A stretch of 64,000 nt of DNA, taken from the NCBI RefSeq assembly GCF_014138625.1, contig NZ_JACJHY010000022.1, forward strand, positions 62,001-126,000. The letters are read 5' to 3'. The stretch comes from Aminobacter ciceronei. GTDB taxonomy: Bacteria > Pseudomonadota > Alphaproteobacteria > Rhizobiales > Rhizobiaceae. The translations under genes were made by a program, and so were the position numbers. Below are positions 7,859 through 16,504 of this stretch, one piece after another (position 1 is the stretch's first letter; every line of letters begins with the position of its first letter). A model generated the notes under the pieces. The model worked only from the letters and a program-made list of their open reading frames with translations. It searched no databases and had not been told where the DNA came from.

Positions 7859-8914
7859 CTAGCCAGCGGCCATCCGCCGCTCGTGTTCAAGCAGCCAGCG
7901 CTTGCGCCAGAGGCCACCGCCATAGCCCGTCAGGTCGCCGCTGGCGCCGACCACCCTGTGGCACGGGATGACGATGGCGATCGGGTTGGCGCCGTTGGCG
8001 CGGCCGACCGCACGTATGGCTGCGGGGTTGCCGATCTCGGCGGCGAGGCCGGAATAAGTCACCGAGACGCCCGCAGCAATGCGGCGCAAGCCGTCCCAGA
8101 CCTGACGTTCAAAGGACGTGCCCTGCGGTGCCAGCCGAGTTGCGAACTCCGCAGACGTGCCAGCGAAATAGGCGGAGAGTTCCGCCTCGATCTGATCGAT
8201 CGGTGCGGCCCTGCCGAAGGCGATGGCCGAGCCGGTGACCGCCTGCAGCTTGCGCACCTCTGTCGCCAGCGCCTTTCGCTCGAGGAATTCGAGGATGTGC
8301 AGGGCATGCTGGTCCGCAATCGCGATCATCGGGCCGATGGGCGTCTCGATCCAGTCGGCCTTGAGCATGGTCTTGCCGCGCAGCTTGGCCGGCGCCTCGC
8401 CGAGCAGCCGGGTGACAGCCGCGCGAAATCCGCTGCCGGAATCGAAACCCGCCTCGACCTGGGCGTCGACGACGCTGTCACCTGACGTCAGCCTCTCTGC
8501 CGCTTGCCCCAACCGGCGCAGCCGCGCCATTTCGAGAAAGCTCATGCCGAAACGACGCTTGAAGGCGCGGCGCACTGTCGAGGCATCGAGGCCCATGGCG
8601 ACGATATCGGCCTCCAGCCAGCGCCGTTCCGGCTCGCGTTCGAGTGCTTCGGCCAGCGCTGCGACCAGCGGCTCCGCTTCGCCCGAGCCCATCATCGGCC
8701 GGCAGCGCAAGCAGGGCCTGAAGCCGGCATGCAGGCATTCGGCGGTGGTGTCGAAGAACTGCACGTTCTCGCGCCTGGGCTTGCGCGCGGAGCAGGTCAG
8801 CCGGCAGAAGATGCCGGTCGTCCTGACGCCGACATAGGCAAAACCGTCATAGCCTGCATCGCGGGCGATCAGGGCATCATAAAGCGTGTCGTCATCGGGG
8901 CGTTGGAACAGCAT
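7859..8914 (-). CDS. ada: Bifunctional Ada: DNA methyltransferase and transcriptional activator
   Basis: A 351-residue protein, close to E. coli Ada (354). Three modules are visible. First, an N-terminal zinc domain with four cysteines (GIFCRLTCSARKPRREN, then GFRPCLRCRPM) that takes methyl groups from phosphotriesters. Second, an AraC-type HTH (about residues 85-185). Third, a C-terminal O6-alkylguanine methyltransferase domain with acceptor motif IPCHRV. It repairs alkylated DNA and activates the adaptive response. An AAGGA site precedes the ATG at 8914. No alkA or alkB lies beside it. Confidence 0.95.
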   Translation of the reverse strand: MLFQRPDDDTLYDALIARDAGYDGFAYVGVRTTGIFCRLTCSARKPRRENVQFFDTTAECLHAGFRPCLRCRPMMGSGEAEPLVAALAEALEREPERRWLEADIVAMGLDASTVRRAFKRRFGMSFLEMARLRRLGQAAERLTSGDSVVDAQVEAGFDSGSGFRAAVTRLLGEAPAKLRGKTMLKADWIETPIGPMIAIADQHALHILEFLERKALATEVRKLQAVTGSAIAFGRAAPIDQIEAELSAYFAGTSAEFATRLAPQGTSFERQVWDGLRRIAAGVSVTYSGLAAEIGNPAAIRAVGRANGANPIAIVIPCHRVVGASGDLTGYGGGLWRKRWLLEHERRMAAG

Positions 8915-8987
8915 GGCTGATCCTTAGCGCGTCTCCGCTCGGCGCGCCGCCGAAAAACGGGCGTTGATTTTGCCTCCTGACACAGAG

Positions 8988-9506
8988 CTATTTGCCGACC
9001 AGACGTGCCACCTCTTCGAGCCAATGGTCGCGAATGCCGAGCGCCCTGAGATGCTCGACGGTGCTGAGCACATAATCCTCGTTGCGGCCCGACTGGCCGA
9101 CGGCTCCGGCGACGATTTCGGCCGCGTGCGCCGCGTCGAGATTGCCGGCATACTGATGATGCTTGCGGTCGGCGATGTAGCACACCGCCTCCGCCTTTCC
9201 GCCGCCATCGAGCTGGATGGTTAGCTGGCGTTCTAGATAGACGCTGGTGACGAGCTCGCGGTCCCTGAGATAGGCAAGCACCTCGTCGCGCAGGTCGCCC
9301 GGCACGCGGAAGGCGAGGCCGACACAGGAGCCGCCACGGTCGAGGCCGAGCACCAGGCCCGGCCGCTGCTCGGTGCCACGATGGACCCAGGAGCGGATGC
9401 AGAGCGAACGACGAAACCCCATCAACCGGGCACGGCGCGTCTCGACATGCGCGAAACCTGGCCGCCATATCAGCGAACCGTAGCCAAAAACCCAAAAATC
9501 GCCCAT
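8988..9506 (-). CDS. ChaC-family gamma-glutamylcyclotransferase
   Basis: A 172-residue cytoplasmic enzyme of the ChaC family, which cleaves glutathione to 5-oxoproline and Cys-Gly. The diagnostic N-terminal motif is FGYGSLIWRPGF, with TSVYLERQLTI and AVCYIADRKHHQYAG in the core; the family's catalytic glutamate should lie in the C-terminal half. It is transcribed toward ada with a 73-base gap. It is divergent from the DUF2125 gene. Confidence 0.9.
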   Translation of the reverse strand: MGDFWVFGYGSLIWRPGFAHVETRRARLMGFRRSLCIRSWVHRGTEQRPGLVLGLDRGGSCVGLAFRVPGDLRDEVLAYLRDRELVTSVYLERQLTIQLDGGGKAEAVCYIADRKHHQYAGNLDAAHAAEIVAGAVGQSGRNEDYVLSTVEHLRALGIRDHWLEEVARLVGK

Positions 9507-9562
9507 ATCGCCAGCCTGTTGGTGATCGCGGTGAACAGAACCGCGTTAGCGAGAGCCCGAGC

Positions 9563-10561
9563 ATGCCGTCAAGTCAGGAACCAAGAGCAAACTACAGCCG
9601 CCGCTTCATGTGGCTCGGGCTTTTCATCGTGCTTCTGTTCGGCGGCTACAGCGCCGGATGGTTCTGGTTCGCCGGCAAGGCCGAAAGCGAGGTGCGCAAG
9701 GCGATCGCCGGAGTCAACCGCGATGGCGTGTCGCTCGAATGCGCCAACCCCGAGATCAAGGGCTTCCCGTTCCGCATCGGCCTGTTCTGCGACCGGCTGG
9801 ACTACGAGGATGCGGGGCGCAGGATTTCGGCCAGCGCCGGCAGTTTCCGCACCGCCGCCCAGGTCTATCAGCCGATGCACTCGGTGCTGGAGATCGACGG
9901 CCCGCTCAGGATCACCGCGCCCGACCTGCCTCAGTTGCAATTCAACTGGGATTTGCTGCATGCCAGCGCACGTATCGCCAAGCCGTTGCCCGAACGTATC
10001 TCGGTCGAAACGCTCAAGCTTTCCGGCCAGGCAGCGTTTATCGACGGCGTCGCCAAGCCGCTGTTCACCGCCGAGCAGACGCAGACGCATCTGCGCCCGA
10101 ACGGCGCCAACATCGATCTCGCCGGTACCTTCACCGGCTTGCAGATCGACCCGCAGGCGATCGGCGGACGCACGCTGCCCAAGCTCGACGGCAGCGCCGA
10201 CACCTCGCTCAACAATGGCGTTGCCCTTGTGGAAAACAGGCAGCCGGCGCTGCGCGGCCAGTCGGGCAGCATTCGCTCGCTGACGCTGACGTCGGGCGGT
10301 ACGACCGGCGTCGCACTCAGTGGCCCATGGTCGGTCGGCGACGATGGACTGATCGATGCAGATCTCAAGGTGACGATCCAGAACCCGCGCGAGCTGTCGC
10401 GCATCCTGTCTCAGGTCATTCCGGAGCAGGCCAAGCAGTTCGAGACCGCCTTCACCGGCCTCGCTTTGCTCGGCGACGCGCCGACCCTGCCGCTCAAGAT
10501 CGTCAAGGGCAAGGCGACTTTGGGCTTCATTCCGCTCGGCATGGTACCGGCGGTAGATTAG
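9563..10561 (+). CDS. DUF2125 domain-containing envelope protein
   Basis: A 332-residue protein with an N-terminal membrane anchor (FMWLGLFIVLLFGGYSAGWFWF). It continues as one long beta-rich periplasmic domain matching the alphaproteobacterial DUF2125 pattern: VSLECANPEIKGFPFRIGLFCDRL near residues 54-77. Later repeated strands resemble lipid-binding AsmA-like folds, but function is unknown. No conserved catalytic residues are evident. It is followed by an inverted repeat separating it from convergent tyrC. Confidence 0.85.
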   Translation: MPSSQEPRANYSRRFMWLGLFIVLLFGGYSAGWFWFAGKAESEVRKAIAGVNRDGVSLECANPEIKGFPFRIGLFCDRLDYEDAGRRISASAGSFRTAAQVYQPMHSVLEIDGPLRITAPDLPQLQFNWDLLHASARIAKPLPERISVETLKLSGQAAFIDGVAKPLFTAEQTQTHLRPNGANIDLAGTFTGLQIDPQAIGGRTLPKLDGSADTSLNNGVALVENRQPALRGQSGSIRSLTLTSGGTTGVALSGPWSVGDDGLIDADLKVTIQNPRELSRILSQVIPEQAKQFETAFTGLALLGDAPTLPLKIVKGKATLGFIPLGMVPAVD

Positions 10562-10610
10562 GGGAGTAAGGCAGTAGGGGAGTAGGGGGACGATCCCCTG
10601 CTCCCCTATT
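10561..10610. repeat. GGGGAGTA intergenic repeat forming a long hairpin
   Basis: Iterated AGTAGGGG units (10573-10588) face a near-perfect inverted copy, CCCCTGCTCCCCTATT (10595-10610), over a 6-base loop, a 16-base stem with two mismatched or wobble positions. It sits exactly between the convergent DUF2125 and tyrC stops. It can serve as a bidirectional terminator. From memory, similar GGGGAGTAGGG-type elements recur between genes in Rhizobiales. Confidence 0.75.
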
Positions 10611-10621
10611 CGCGCATTCCC

Positions 10622-11557
10622 CTAACCCTTCGCCGGATGCTCGATGGCCTCGCGGCCGAAGTTCGGCACGTCGACTTCCTGGCCGGCGTCGATGATCGAG
10701 CGGCGGATGGCACGGGTGCGGGTGAACATCTCGAACAGCTTGTCGCCGTCGCCCCAGCGGATCGCCCGCTGCAGCGACGCCAGGTCTTCCGAGAAGCGCG
10801 CCAGCATTTCCAGGATCGCGTCCTTGTTGTGCAGGCAGACGTCGCGCCACATCGTCGGGTCCGACGCCGCCAGACGGGTGAAGTCGCGGAAACCGGAAGC
10901 CGAATACTTGATGACTTCCGACTTGGTCACCGACTCCAGGTCGTCGGCCGTGCCGACGATGTTGTAGGCGATGATGTGCGGCAGGTGCGAGACGATGGCG
11001 AGCGTCATATCGTGATGTTCGGGATCCATCGTATCGATGTTGGAGCCGCAGCGGCGCCAGAACTCCGACAGCTTCTCCAGCGCCACCGGATCGGTATCAG
11101 GCAGCGGCGTGAAGATGCACCAGCGGTTCTCGAACAGTTCGGCAAAGCCGGCGTCGGGACCCGACTTCTCGGTACCGGCCAGCGGGTGGCCAGGGATGAA
11201 ATGCACGCCCGCGGGTACATGCGGGGCCATCTGCGCGATGACGGAGGCCTTGGTGGAGCCGACGTCGGTGAGGATGGCACCCGGCTTCAGCGCCGATGCG
11301 ATGTCGACAGCCACGGCGCCGGACGAGCCGACCGGCACCGAGACGATGACGAGGTCGGCATCCTTGACGGCTGCCTTGGCGTCGGTCGAGTAGCTGTCGC
11401 CGAGGCCGAGTTCCTCGGCGCGGGCGAGCGTGGGTGCGCTGCGGGTGGTGATCGCAATGTGACGGGCGAGCCCTTCACGGCGGATGACGCGGGCCAGCGA
11501 CGAGCCGATCAGGCCGATGCCGACGAGGGCGATCTTTTCAAAGAGAGGATCTGACAT
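10622..11557 (-). CDS. tyrC: Prephenate/arogenate (cyclohexadienyl) dehydrogenase
   Basis: A 311-residue NAD(P)-dependent enzyme of tyrosine synthesis. The Rossmann start is ALVGIGLIGSSLARVIRR, and the active site region is FIPGHPLAGTEKSGP, with a later HDMTLAIVSHLPHIIAY. It has no chorismate-mutase domain, so it is the monofunctional type. It begins three bases after the hisC stop and forms an operon with hisC. In rhizobia this hisC copy may supply the aromatic aminotransferase step, which would explain the pairing (inference). Confidence 0.93.
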   Translation of the reverse strand: MSDPLFEKIALVGIGLIGSSLARVIRREGLARHIAITTRSAPTLARAEELGLGDSYSTDAKAAVKDADLVIVSVPVGSSGAVAVDIASALKPGAILTDVGSTKASVIAQMAPHVPAGVHFIPGHPLAGTEKSGPDAGFAELFENRWCIFTPLPDTDPVALEKLSEFWRRCGSNIDTMDPEHHDMTLAIVSHLPHIIAYNIVGTADDLESVTKSEVIKYSASGFRDFTRLAASDPTMWRDVCLHNKDAILEMLARFSEDLASLQRAIRWGDGDKLFEMFTRTRAIRRSIIDAGQEVDVPNFGREAIEHPAKG

Positions 11558-11560
11558 GGT

Positions 11561-12673
11561 TCAACTTTTCAGGAATTCGGTGAGTGCGGCGACGACGCCG
11601 CGATTGGCTTCTTCGGTGCCGATGGTCATGCGCAGCGCATTGGGGAAACCGTAGCCGGTGACCCTGCGCAGGATATAGCCGCGCGCCGTGAGATAATCGT
11701 CGGCGGCAGCGGCCGAGTGCTTGCCGTCATCGGGGAAGTGCACCAGCAGAAAGTTGCCGACCGAAGGCGTGACGCGCAGGCCGAGCTTTTCGAACTCGGC
11801 GACCAGCCATTCCGCCCATTTGGCGTTGTGCGCCACCGTGCGCTCGACATGGCCGCGGTCTTCCATCGCCGCCACGCCGGCCTCGATGGCCGCCGCATTG
11901 ACGTTGAAGGGACCGCGCATGCGCTCCAGCACGTCGATGATGTGCGACGGCGCATAGATCCAGCCGATGCGCATGCCGCCAAGGCCGTGGATCTTGGAGA
12001 AGGTCCGCGTCATGACGACGTTCTCGTTGGCCGCGACCAGCTCGACGCCCGATTCATAGTCGTTGCGGCGGACATATTCGGCATAGGCGGCATCGAGCAC
12101 GAGCAGCACGTTCTTGGGCAGTGCCGCGTGCAGGCGGCGCACCTCCTCGAACGGCAGGTAGGTGCCGGTCGGGTTGTTGGGGTTGGCGAGGAAGACGATC
12201 CTGGTCTTCGGCGTCACCGCCGCGATGATGTTGTCAACGCTGGCCTTCTCGGCATCCTCCTTGGCAACGACCGGCGTGGCACCGGCTGCCTGGGTGTAGA
12301 TCTTGTAAACCATGAAGCCGTGCTCGGTGTAGACGGCCTCGTCGCCCGGCGAGAGATAGCTCTGGGACAACAGGCCCAGCACTTCGTCGGAGCCATTGGT
12401 GCACAGGATGTTGGCAGGATTCAGCCCATGGGTCGCCGCGATCGCCTGCCTCAGGCGTGACGCCGACCCATCGGGATAATACTCCATCTTATGCGATAGC
12501 CTTTGGACGGCCTCGATCGCATGGGGCGAGGCGCCGAGCGGATTTTCGTTCGACGACAGCTTATGGACCTTGGCGACGCCTGCCGGAGCGGAGCTCTTGC
12601 CGGGGACATAGGCTGCGATGTCCATGATGCCGGCGCGGGGTTCGGGGCGAATCTGCTCGGGTGCCTTGGTCAT
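11561..12673 (-). CDS. hisC: Histidinol-phosphate / aromatic aminotransferase
   Basis: A 370-residue fold-type I PLP enzyme. Landmarks are [13 protein letters not shown] (substrate site), [21 protein letters not shown] and the PLP-lysine motif [15 protein letters not shown]. The ATG at 12673 gives the family length; an in-frame extension to 12802 is low-complexity and discarded. Being cotranscribed with tyrC suggests a role in tyrosine/phenylalanine transamination as well as histidine synthesis. The 5' leader contains strong palindromes. Confidence 0.92.
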   Translation of the reverse strand: MTKAPEQIRPEPRAGIMDIAAYVPGKSSAPAGVAKVHKLSSNENPLGASPHAIEAVQRLSHKMEYYPDGSASRLRQAIAATHGLNPANILCTNGSDEVLGLLSQSYLSPGDEAVYTEHGFMVYKIYTQAAGATPVVAKEDAEKASVDNIIAAVTPKTRIVFLANPNNPTGTYLPFEEVRRLHAALPKNVLLVLDAAYAEYVRRNDYESGVELVAANENVVMTRTFSKIHGLGGMRIGWIYAPSHIIDVLERMRGPFNVNAAAIEAGVAAMEDRGHVERTVAHNAKWAEWLVAEFEKLGLRVTPSVGNFLLVHFPDDGKHSAAAADDYLTARGYILRRVTGYGFPNALRMTIGTEEANRGVVAALTEFLKS

Positions 12674-12694
12674 TTCGAAATATCCTGGATTGGC

Positions 12695-12770
12695 GCCTCC
12701 GGCCGGAGGCCGCAGCGGAAATACCGCCCGGTGCACGCAATGTCGAGGAAAACCGGCGGAACCGGGCGGT
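12695..12770 (-). other. Palindromes in the hisC leader
   Basis: A perfect 16-base palindrome, GCCTCCGGCCGGAGGC (12695-12710), lies 22 bases before the hisC ATG. A 10-base inverted repeat (ACCGCCCGGT at 12723-12732 with ACCGGGCGGT at 12761-12770) lies further upstream. They could be operators or RNA structure controlling hisC-tyrC. I see no leader peptide rich in His or Tyr codons. Confidence 0.5.
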
Positions 12771-12833
12771 CTGGCCGGACGAATGGGTCGCGGTTGACGC
12801 AATCCCCGACCGGGCGTAATAGCAGGGCATAGA

Positions 12834-12890
12834 CCCGTGGTGATTTGGCCGGTCGGCTTGCAGCCACGTTAAACAAGTCGCTAAAGGGCC
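12834..12890 (+). promoter_or_regulatory. SAM-II riboswitch aptamer
   Basis: The sequence follows the alphaproteobacterial metA motif. A P1 helix CGTGG (12836-12840) pairs with CCACG (12864-12868). Between them are the conserved GTGATTTGG-CCGGT and GGCTTGCAGCCACG blocks. GTTAAACAAG follows, then GCTAAAG (12880-12886) for the pseudoknot. SAM-II aptamers bind S-adenosylmethionine and repress methionine genes, fitting metA directly downstream. Confidence 0.9.
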
Positions 12891-12903
12891 GTTTGCGATC
12901 CGT

Positions 12904-12941
12904 AAACCGGCTTTGCGACAGCAATGCCGGTTTTGTTTTTT
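12904..12941 (+). terminator. Riboswitch expression-platform terminator before metA
   Basis: AAACCGGC (12904-12911) pairs with GCCGGTTT (12926-12933). An inner TTGC/GCAA pairing closes a GACA tetraloop, and TGTTTTTT follows. This is a strong intrinsic terminator between aptamer and metA ribosome site. GGCCGTTT (about 12887-12894) can instead pair with the 5' arm, a possible antiterminator (inference). An ATG at 12924 lies within the stem, arguing against its use as start. Confidence 0.82.
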
Positions 12942-12953
12942 GGAGTTCGCACA

Positions 12954-13877
12954 GTGCCGATCAAGATCCCGGATCAACTCCCCGCCCGCCAAGTGCTGGA
13001 AAAAGAGGGCGTGTCCATCATGGATGAGCAGACAGCTCTCCGCCAGGACATCCGTCCGCTGCAGATCGGCCTGCTCAACCTGATGCCCAACAAGGTCAGG
13101 ACCGAAACGCAGATCGCGCGCCTGATCGGCGCCAGCCCGCTGCAGGTCGAACTGACGCTGGTGCGCATCGGCACCCACAAGGCCAAGAACACCTCAGAAG
13201 ATCACCTCATCGCCTTCTATCAGACCTGGGAAGAGGTCAAGGATCGCAAGTTCGACGGCTTCATCATCACCGGTGCGCCGGTGGAACTGCTGCCTTTCGA
13301 GGACGTGACCTACTGGGACGAACTCAAGCAGATCATGGACTGGACGACGACCAACGTGCACTCGCCGTTCTTCATCTGCTGGGGCGCGATGGCGGCCGCC
13401 TGGCATTTTCACCGCGTTCCCAAGCACACGCTGGAGCACAAGGCGTTCGGCGTCTACCGCCACAACAACAACGCGCCTGCCTCGCCCTATCTCGCCGGCT
13501 TCTCCGACGATTTCGCCATACCGGTGTCGCGCTGGACCGAGGTCCGTGCCTCTGACATCCCCGAAGGCTCCGGCCTGGAGCTTTTGATGGAATCGGAAGA
13601 GACCGGCCCGAGCCTGCTGGCCGAAGAAGCCGGCAACCGGCTCTACATGTTCAACCACATCGAATACGACTCGACCTCACTCAAGGAAGAGTATGACCGC
13701 GACGTGGCCGCCGGCGTGACGATTGCCGTGCCGCACGAATATTACCCCGACGACGACCCGCAGCGCCGGCCGCTGAATCGCTGGCGCTCGCACGCCCATC
13801 TTTTGTTCGGCAACTGGATCAACCGCGTCTACCAGACCACCGAGTACGATCTGGAAAACATCGGCAAGGGCCGCTAG
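12954..13877 (+). CDS. metA: MetA homoserine O-acyltransferase, predicted acetyl-CoA type
   Basis: A 307-residue enzyme that activates homoserine for methionine synthesis. From the GTG at 12954, preceded by TTGGAG, residue numbers match the family exactly: catalytic Cys142 (FFICWGAM), His235 and Glu237 (FNHIEYD). Residue 111 is Glu (GAPVELL). In characterised MetA enzymes Glu111 goes with acetyl-CoA use and Gly111 (E. coli) with succinyl-CoA, so O-acetylation is predicted. The upstream ATG at 12924 lies in the terminator stem and is rejected. Controlled by the SAM-II riboswitch. Confidence 0.95.
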   Translation: MPIKIPDQLPARQVLEKEGVSIMDEQTALRQDIRPLQIGLLNLMPNKVRTETQIARLIGASPLQVELTLVRIGTHKAKNTSEDHLIAFYQTWEEVKDRKFDGFIITGAPVELLPFEDVTYWDELKQIMDWTTTNVHSPFFICWGAMAAAWHFHRVPKHTLEHKAFGVYRHNNNAPASPYLAGFSDDFAIPVSRWTEVRASDIPEGSGLELLMESEETGPSLLAEEAGNRLYMFNHIEYDSTSLKEEYDRDVAAGVTIAVPHEYYPDDDPQRRPLNRWRSHAHLLFGNWINRVYQTTEYDLENIGKGR

Positions 13878-13888
13878 CCTCCCCGAAC

Positions 13889-13918
13889 AGGACCGCGCTC
13901 GACGCCGGGCGCGGTCCT
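13889..13918. terminator. Bidirectional terminator between metA and LysR
   Basis: AGGACCGCGC (13889-13898) and GCGCGGTCCT (13909-13918) form a perfect 10-base stem over a 10-base loop, between the convergent stops at 13877 and 13924. The T-tract is short (TTT). Confidence 0.75.
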
Positions 13919-13923
13919 TTGCC

Positions 13924-14781
13924 CTACCCCGCTTTGGCTCGATGCTCGTGGAAGGCGCAGGCGAGGATGCGCAGGGCTTCGCGCGAGCGGCGGTCGGTGA
14001 GCGACGAGTGCAGCACGATTTCGGTTGCCGGCACATCGGGCAGACCGAACTTGCGGCTGACTTCGACGGTTCCGGGAGGCGCGAGACGGCTGGGAAAGAC
14101 CGCCGTCGCCAGCCCGGCCGACACTGCCGCCGTCACCAACGACGAGCCGCCGCCGACGAACACCTCGACCCAGGGAATGCCGGCATCGTCGAGCGTGCGT
14201 ATCGCCAGATCGCGCACGCCGCACAGCCGCGACAGCGTCGCCAGCCGGATCGGCTCGCCAAGACGATGATCGAACTCGGGCGTCGCAAACCAGCCGAAAT
14301 GCTCCGGTCCCAGCACCTCGCCGTCGCGGCGGTCGTCCTCGCGCCGGACAATCGCCGCATCGAGCTCGCCACGGTCGAAGGCGTCGAGCAGCAAGGTCGA
14401 ATTGTCGACCTGGACCTCGATGGTCAGGGCCGGGTCGTGCTGGCTGAGGCGGGCCAGCAGCGTCGTCACCTCCGGTCCGGCGACATGGCCGGCAATGCCG
14501 AGCGTGAAGCGCCGCGCCGAACATGACAGGCCGGCAACCGCTTTGTCATGCGCGGCTAGGAAGCTGCGTGCCGATTCGATGAACAGCGCGCCGTCGGCCG
14601 ACAGCCTGACGCGGCGCGGAGTACGTTCGATCAGCTTGCGGCCGACACGCTCCTCCAGCCGCTTGAGCTTGACGCTTACCGCCGCCTGGGTCGAGCCCAT
14701 GGCGTCGGCTGCACGGGTGAAACTCTGCAGGTCCGCCACCATGACGAAGTTACGAACGGCCTCGGCGTCGAGCCACAGCAT
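13924..14781 (-). CDS. LysR-family regulator of the adjacent MFS exporter
   Basis: A 285-residue LysR protein. The winged HTH occupies residues 7-65, with SFTRAADAMGSTQAAVSVKLKRL split by the recognition helix. An effector domain runs from about 92 to 280. An in-frame stop just upstream makes the ATG at 14781 the first possible ATG. It is divergent from the MFS gene at 14922, and the 140-base gap holds two clean inverted repeats, the usual layout for LysR control of an exporter. The inducer is unknown. Confidence 0.9.
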   Translation of the reverse strand: MLWLDAEAVRNFVMVADLQSFTRAADAMGSTQAAVSVKLKRLEERVGRKLIERTPRRVRLSADGALFIESARSFLAAHDKAVAGLSCSARRFTLGIAGHVAGPEVTTLLARLSQHDPALTIEVQVDNSTLLLDAFDRGELDAAIVRREDDRRDGEVLGPEHFGWFATPEFDHRLGEPIRLATLSRLCGVRDLAIRTLDDAGIPWVEVFVGGGSSLVTAAVSAGLATAVFPSRLAPPGTVEVSRKFGLPDVPATEIVLHSSLTDRRSREALRILACAFHEHRAKAG

Positions 14782-14800
14782 CTCATCTATACCGATTTGT

Positions 14801-14834
14801 TATCACTGATATAGTTTTGCATAGCATTTATGCA
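14801..14834. promoter_or_regulatory. Two inverted repeats in the LysR-MFS intergenic region
   Basis: TATCA-C-TGATA (14801-14811) and TGCATA-N5-TATGCA (14818-14834) are perfect inverted repeats 20 and 37 bases from the LysR start. They are the AT-rich core of an otherwise GC-rich gap. They are candidate operators for the divergent pair. Confidence 0.55.
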
Positions 14835-14921
14835 TGATCAAGCTTGGCATATCTCGGATGTTTCCAGATAACCAGCGGCGACCGGACTTCCTCCCCCGAC
14901 GCCGCCAGCCGGAGACATGGG

Positions 14922-16460
14922 ATGAAGCTGACGATGAGAGACAGTCTGGCGCTGGGGGCGATCTGCCTGTCGGCGCTGATGTTTGGTCTTGAGATATCGA
15001 GCGTGCCGGTGATCCTGCCGACGCTCGAACATGTGCTGCATGCCGACTTCAAGGGCATGCAGTGGATCATGAACGCCTACACCATCGCCTGTACGACGGT
15101 GCTGATGGCAACAGGAACGCTGGCCGACCGCTACGGCCGCCGGCTCGTTTTTGCGCTTACGGTTGCCGCTTTCGGCGTGACCTCCTTGATGTGCGGCCTC
15201 GCCCCCACCACCACAGTGCTGATCGTCAGCCGCTTCCTGCAGGGCATGGCCGGCGGCGCCATGTTCATCTGCTCGATCGCCATTTTGTCGCACCAGTTCC
15301 AGGACGCCAGGGCGCGCAGCAGCGCCTTTGCCATCTGGGGCGTCATCTCGGGCATCGGCCTTGGCTTTGGCCCCATCATCGGTGGCGTGATCGTCGCCCT
15401 GTCGACCTGGCAGTGGGTCTTCCTCGTGCACGCTCCACTGGCATTGCTGTGCCTGGTGCTGACCTTCGGCAGCGTCAAGGAATCGCGTGACCCGCAGGCG
15501 ACGAGGCTGGACCTGCCCGGCATCGTCATCCTGAGTGCTGCTGTCTTCGGCCTGACCTACTACATCACCCAAGGCGCTGATCTCGGCTTCCTTAGCCCGA
15601 CGGCTCTCGCTATCGCCGCGGCGACGCTGATCGGCCTGATCGCCTTCGTCGCGGTCGAGCGGAGGCATTCGCACCCGATGTTCGACTTCTCGGTGTTCCG
15701 GATCCGTGACTTCTCCGGCGCCATCGTCGGCTGCGTCGGCATGAACTTCAGCTATTGGCCGTTCATGGTCTACCTGCCGATCTATTTCACCGCAGGCCTC
15801 GGCTATGACAGCACCGAAACGGGGCTCGCCGTGCTCGCCTATACGGTGCCGTTCCTGGTGATGTCGCCGGTGGCGCAGTATCTGCTCTTGCGCACCAGCC
15901 CACGCACCGTCATTCCGCTCGGCCTGTTCACCATCGGCCTCGGCTTCATCGCCATGTGGCTGGGCAGCCCTGTCGAAGGGGCGAGCGGCCTGACGGTGCT
16001 GCCCGGGGCGCTGATTGCCGGCATCGGTCTCGGTCTGACGACGACGCCGGCCACCAACATGACCACGGGTTCGGTGCCGGCCAGCCGCGCCGGCATGGCC
16101 TCGGGCATCGATGCCAGCGCCAGGCTGATCGCGCTTGCCATCAATATCGCCGTCATGGGCTTCGTTCTCGTCGAGGGCATCCTTGCAGGACTTAGGGGGG
16201 CGCTGCCCGAGGGCGCCGATGCCGGCCAGCTCCGCTCGCTGGCCGAGCGCATCGCCGCCGGTGGCGTAACCGACGGCGCACAAGGCGCCCTCGATGTGCC
16301 GGCCGATTCGGTCCATGCCGCGCTGGTCAACGGATTCCACTGGGTGATGCTCTATGGCGGCCTCGGCGTATGGGTGCTGGCGGCACTCAGCTTCGTGCTG
16401 TTCGGTGCCGGAAAGTCGTCGGCCAAGCCTTGCTCGGATGCGCAGACGCACGCGATCTGA
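14922..16460 (+). CDS. MFS exporter, DHA2 (14-helix) type
   Basis: A 512-residue multi-pass permease. The DHA2 drug:H+ antiporter pattern is visible. Motif A is GTLADRYGRRLVFA in the loop after helix 2. Motif C-like GVISGIGLGFGPIIGG lies in helix 5, and hydrophobic segments continue to a final helix ending near residue 495. These proteins expel drugs, dyes or bile salts. The start chosen, ATG 14922, has GGAG eight bases ahead. Likely controlled by the divergent LysR gene. Confidence 0.9.
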   Translation: MKLTMRDSLALGAICLSALMFGLEISSVPVILPTLEHVLHADFKGMQWIMNAYTIACTTVLMATGTLADRYGRRLVFALTVAAFGVTSLMCGLAPTTTVLIVSRFLQGMAGGAMFICSIAILSHQFQDARARSSAFAIWGVISGIGLGFGPIIGGVIVALSTWQWVFLVHAPLALLCLVLTFGSVKESRDPQATRLDLPGIVILSAAVFGLTYYITQGADLGFLSPTALAIAAATLIGLIAFVAVERRHSHPMFDFSVFRIRDFSGAIVGCVGMNFSYWPFMVYLPIYFTAGLGYDSTETGLAVLAYTVPFLVMSPVAQYLLLRTSPRTVIPLGLFTIGLGFIAMWLGSPVEGASGLTVLPGALIAGIGLGLTTTPATNMTTGSVPASRAGMASGIDASARLIALAINIAVMGFVLVEGILAGLRGALPEGADAGQLRSLAERIAAGGVTDGAQGALDVPADSVHAALVNGFHWVMLYGGLGVWVLAALSFVLFGAGKSSAKPCSDAQTHAI

Positions 16461-16468
16461 GCGCACCG

Positions 16469-16495
16469 CTGCAGGCCTGCTCCAGCGGCCTGCAG
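16469..16495. terminator. Bidirectional hairpin between MFS and ABC genes
   Basis: CTGCAGGC (16469-16476) pairs with GCCTGCAG (16488-16495) in the 44-base gap between convergent stops. No T-run follows, so termination efficiency is uncertain. Confidence 0.55.
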
Positions 16496-16504
16496 CCCGG
16501 CCGA

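Noticed and set aside
12924-12953. ATG at 12924 as the metA start
   Set aside because: It lies inside the terminator stem, has no ribosome site, and would shift the catalytic residue numbers away from Cys142/His235/Glu237.
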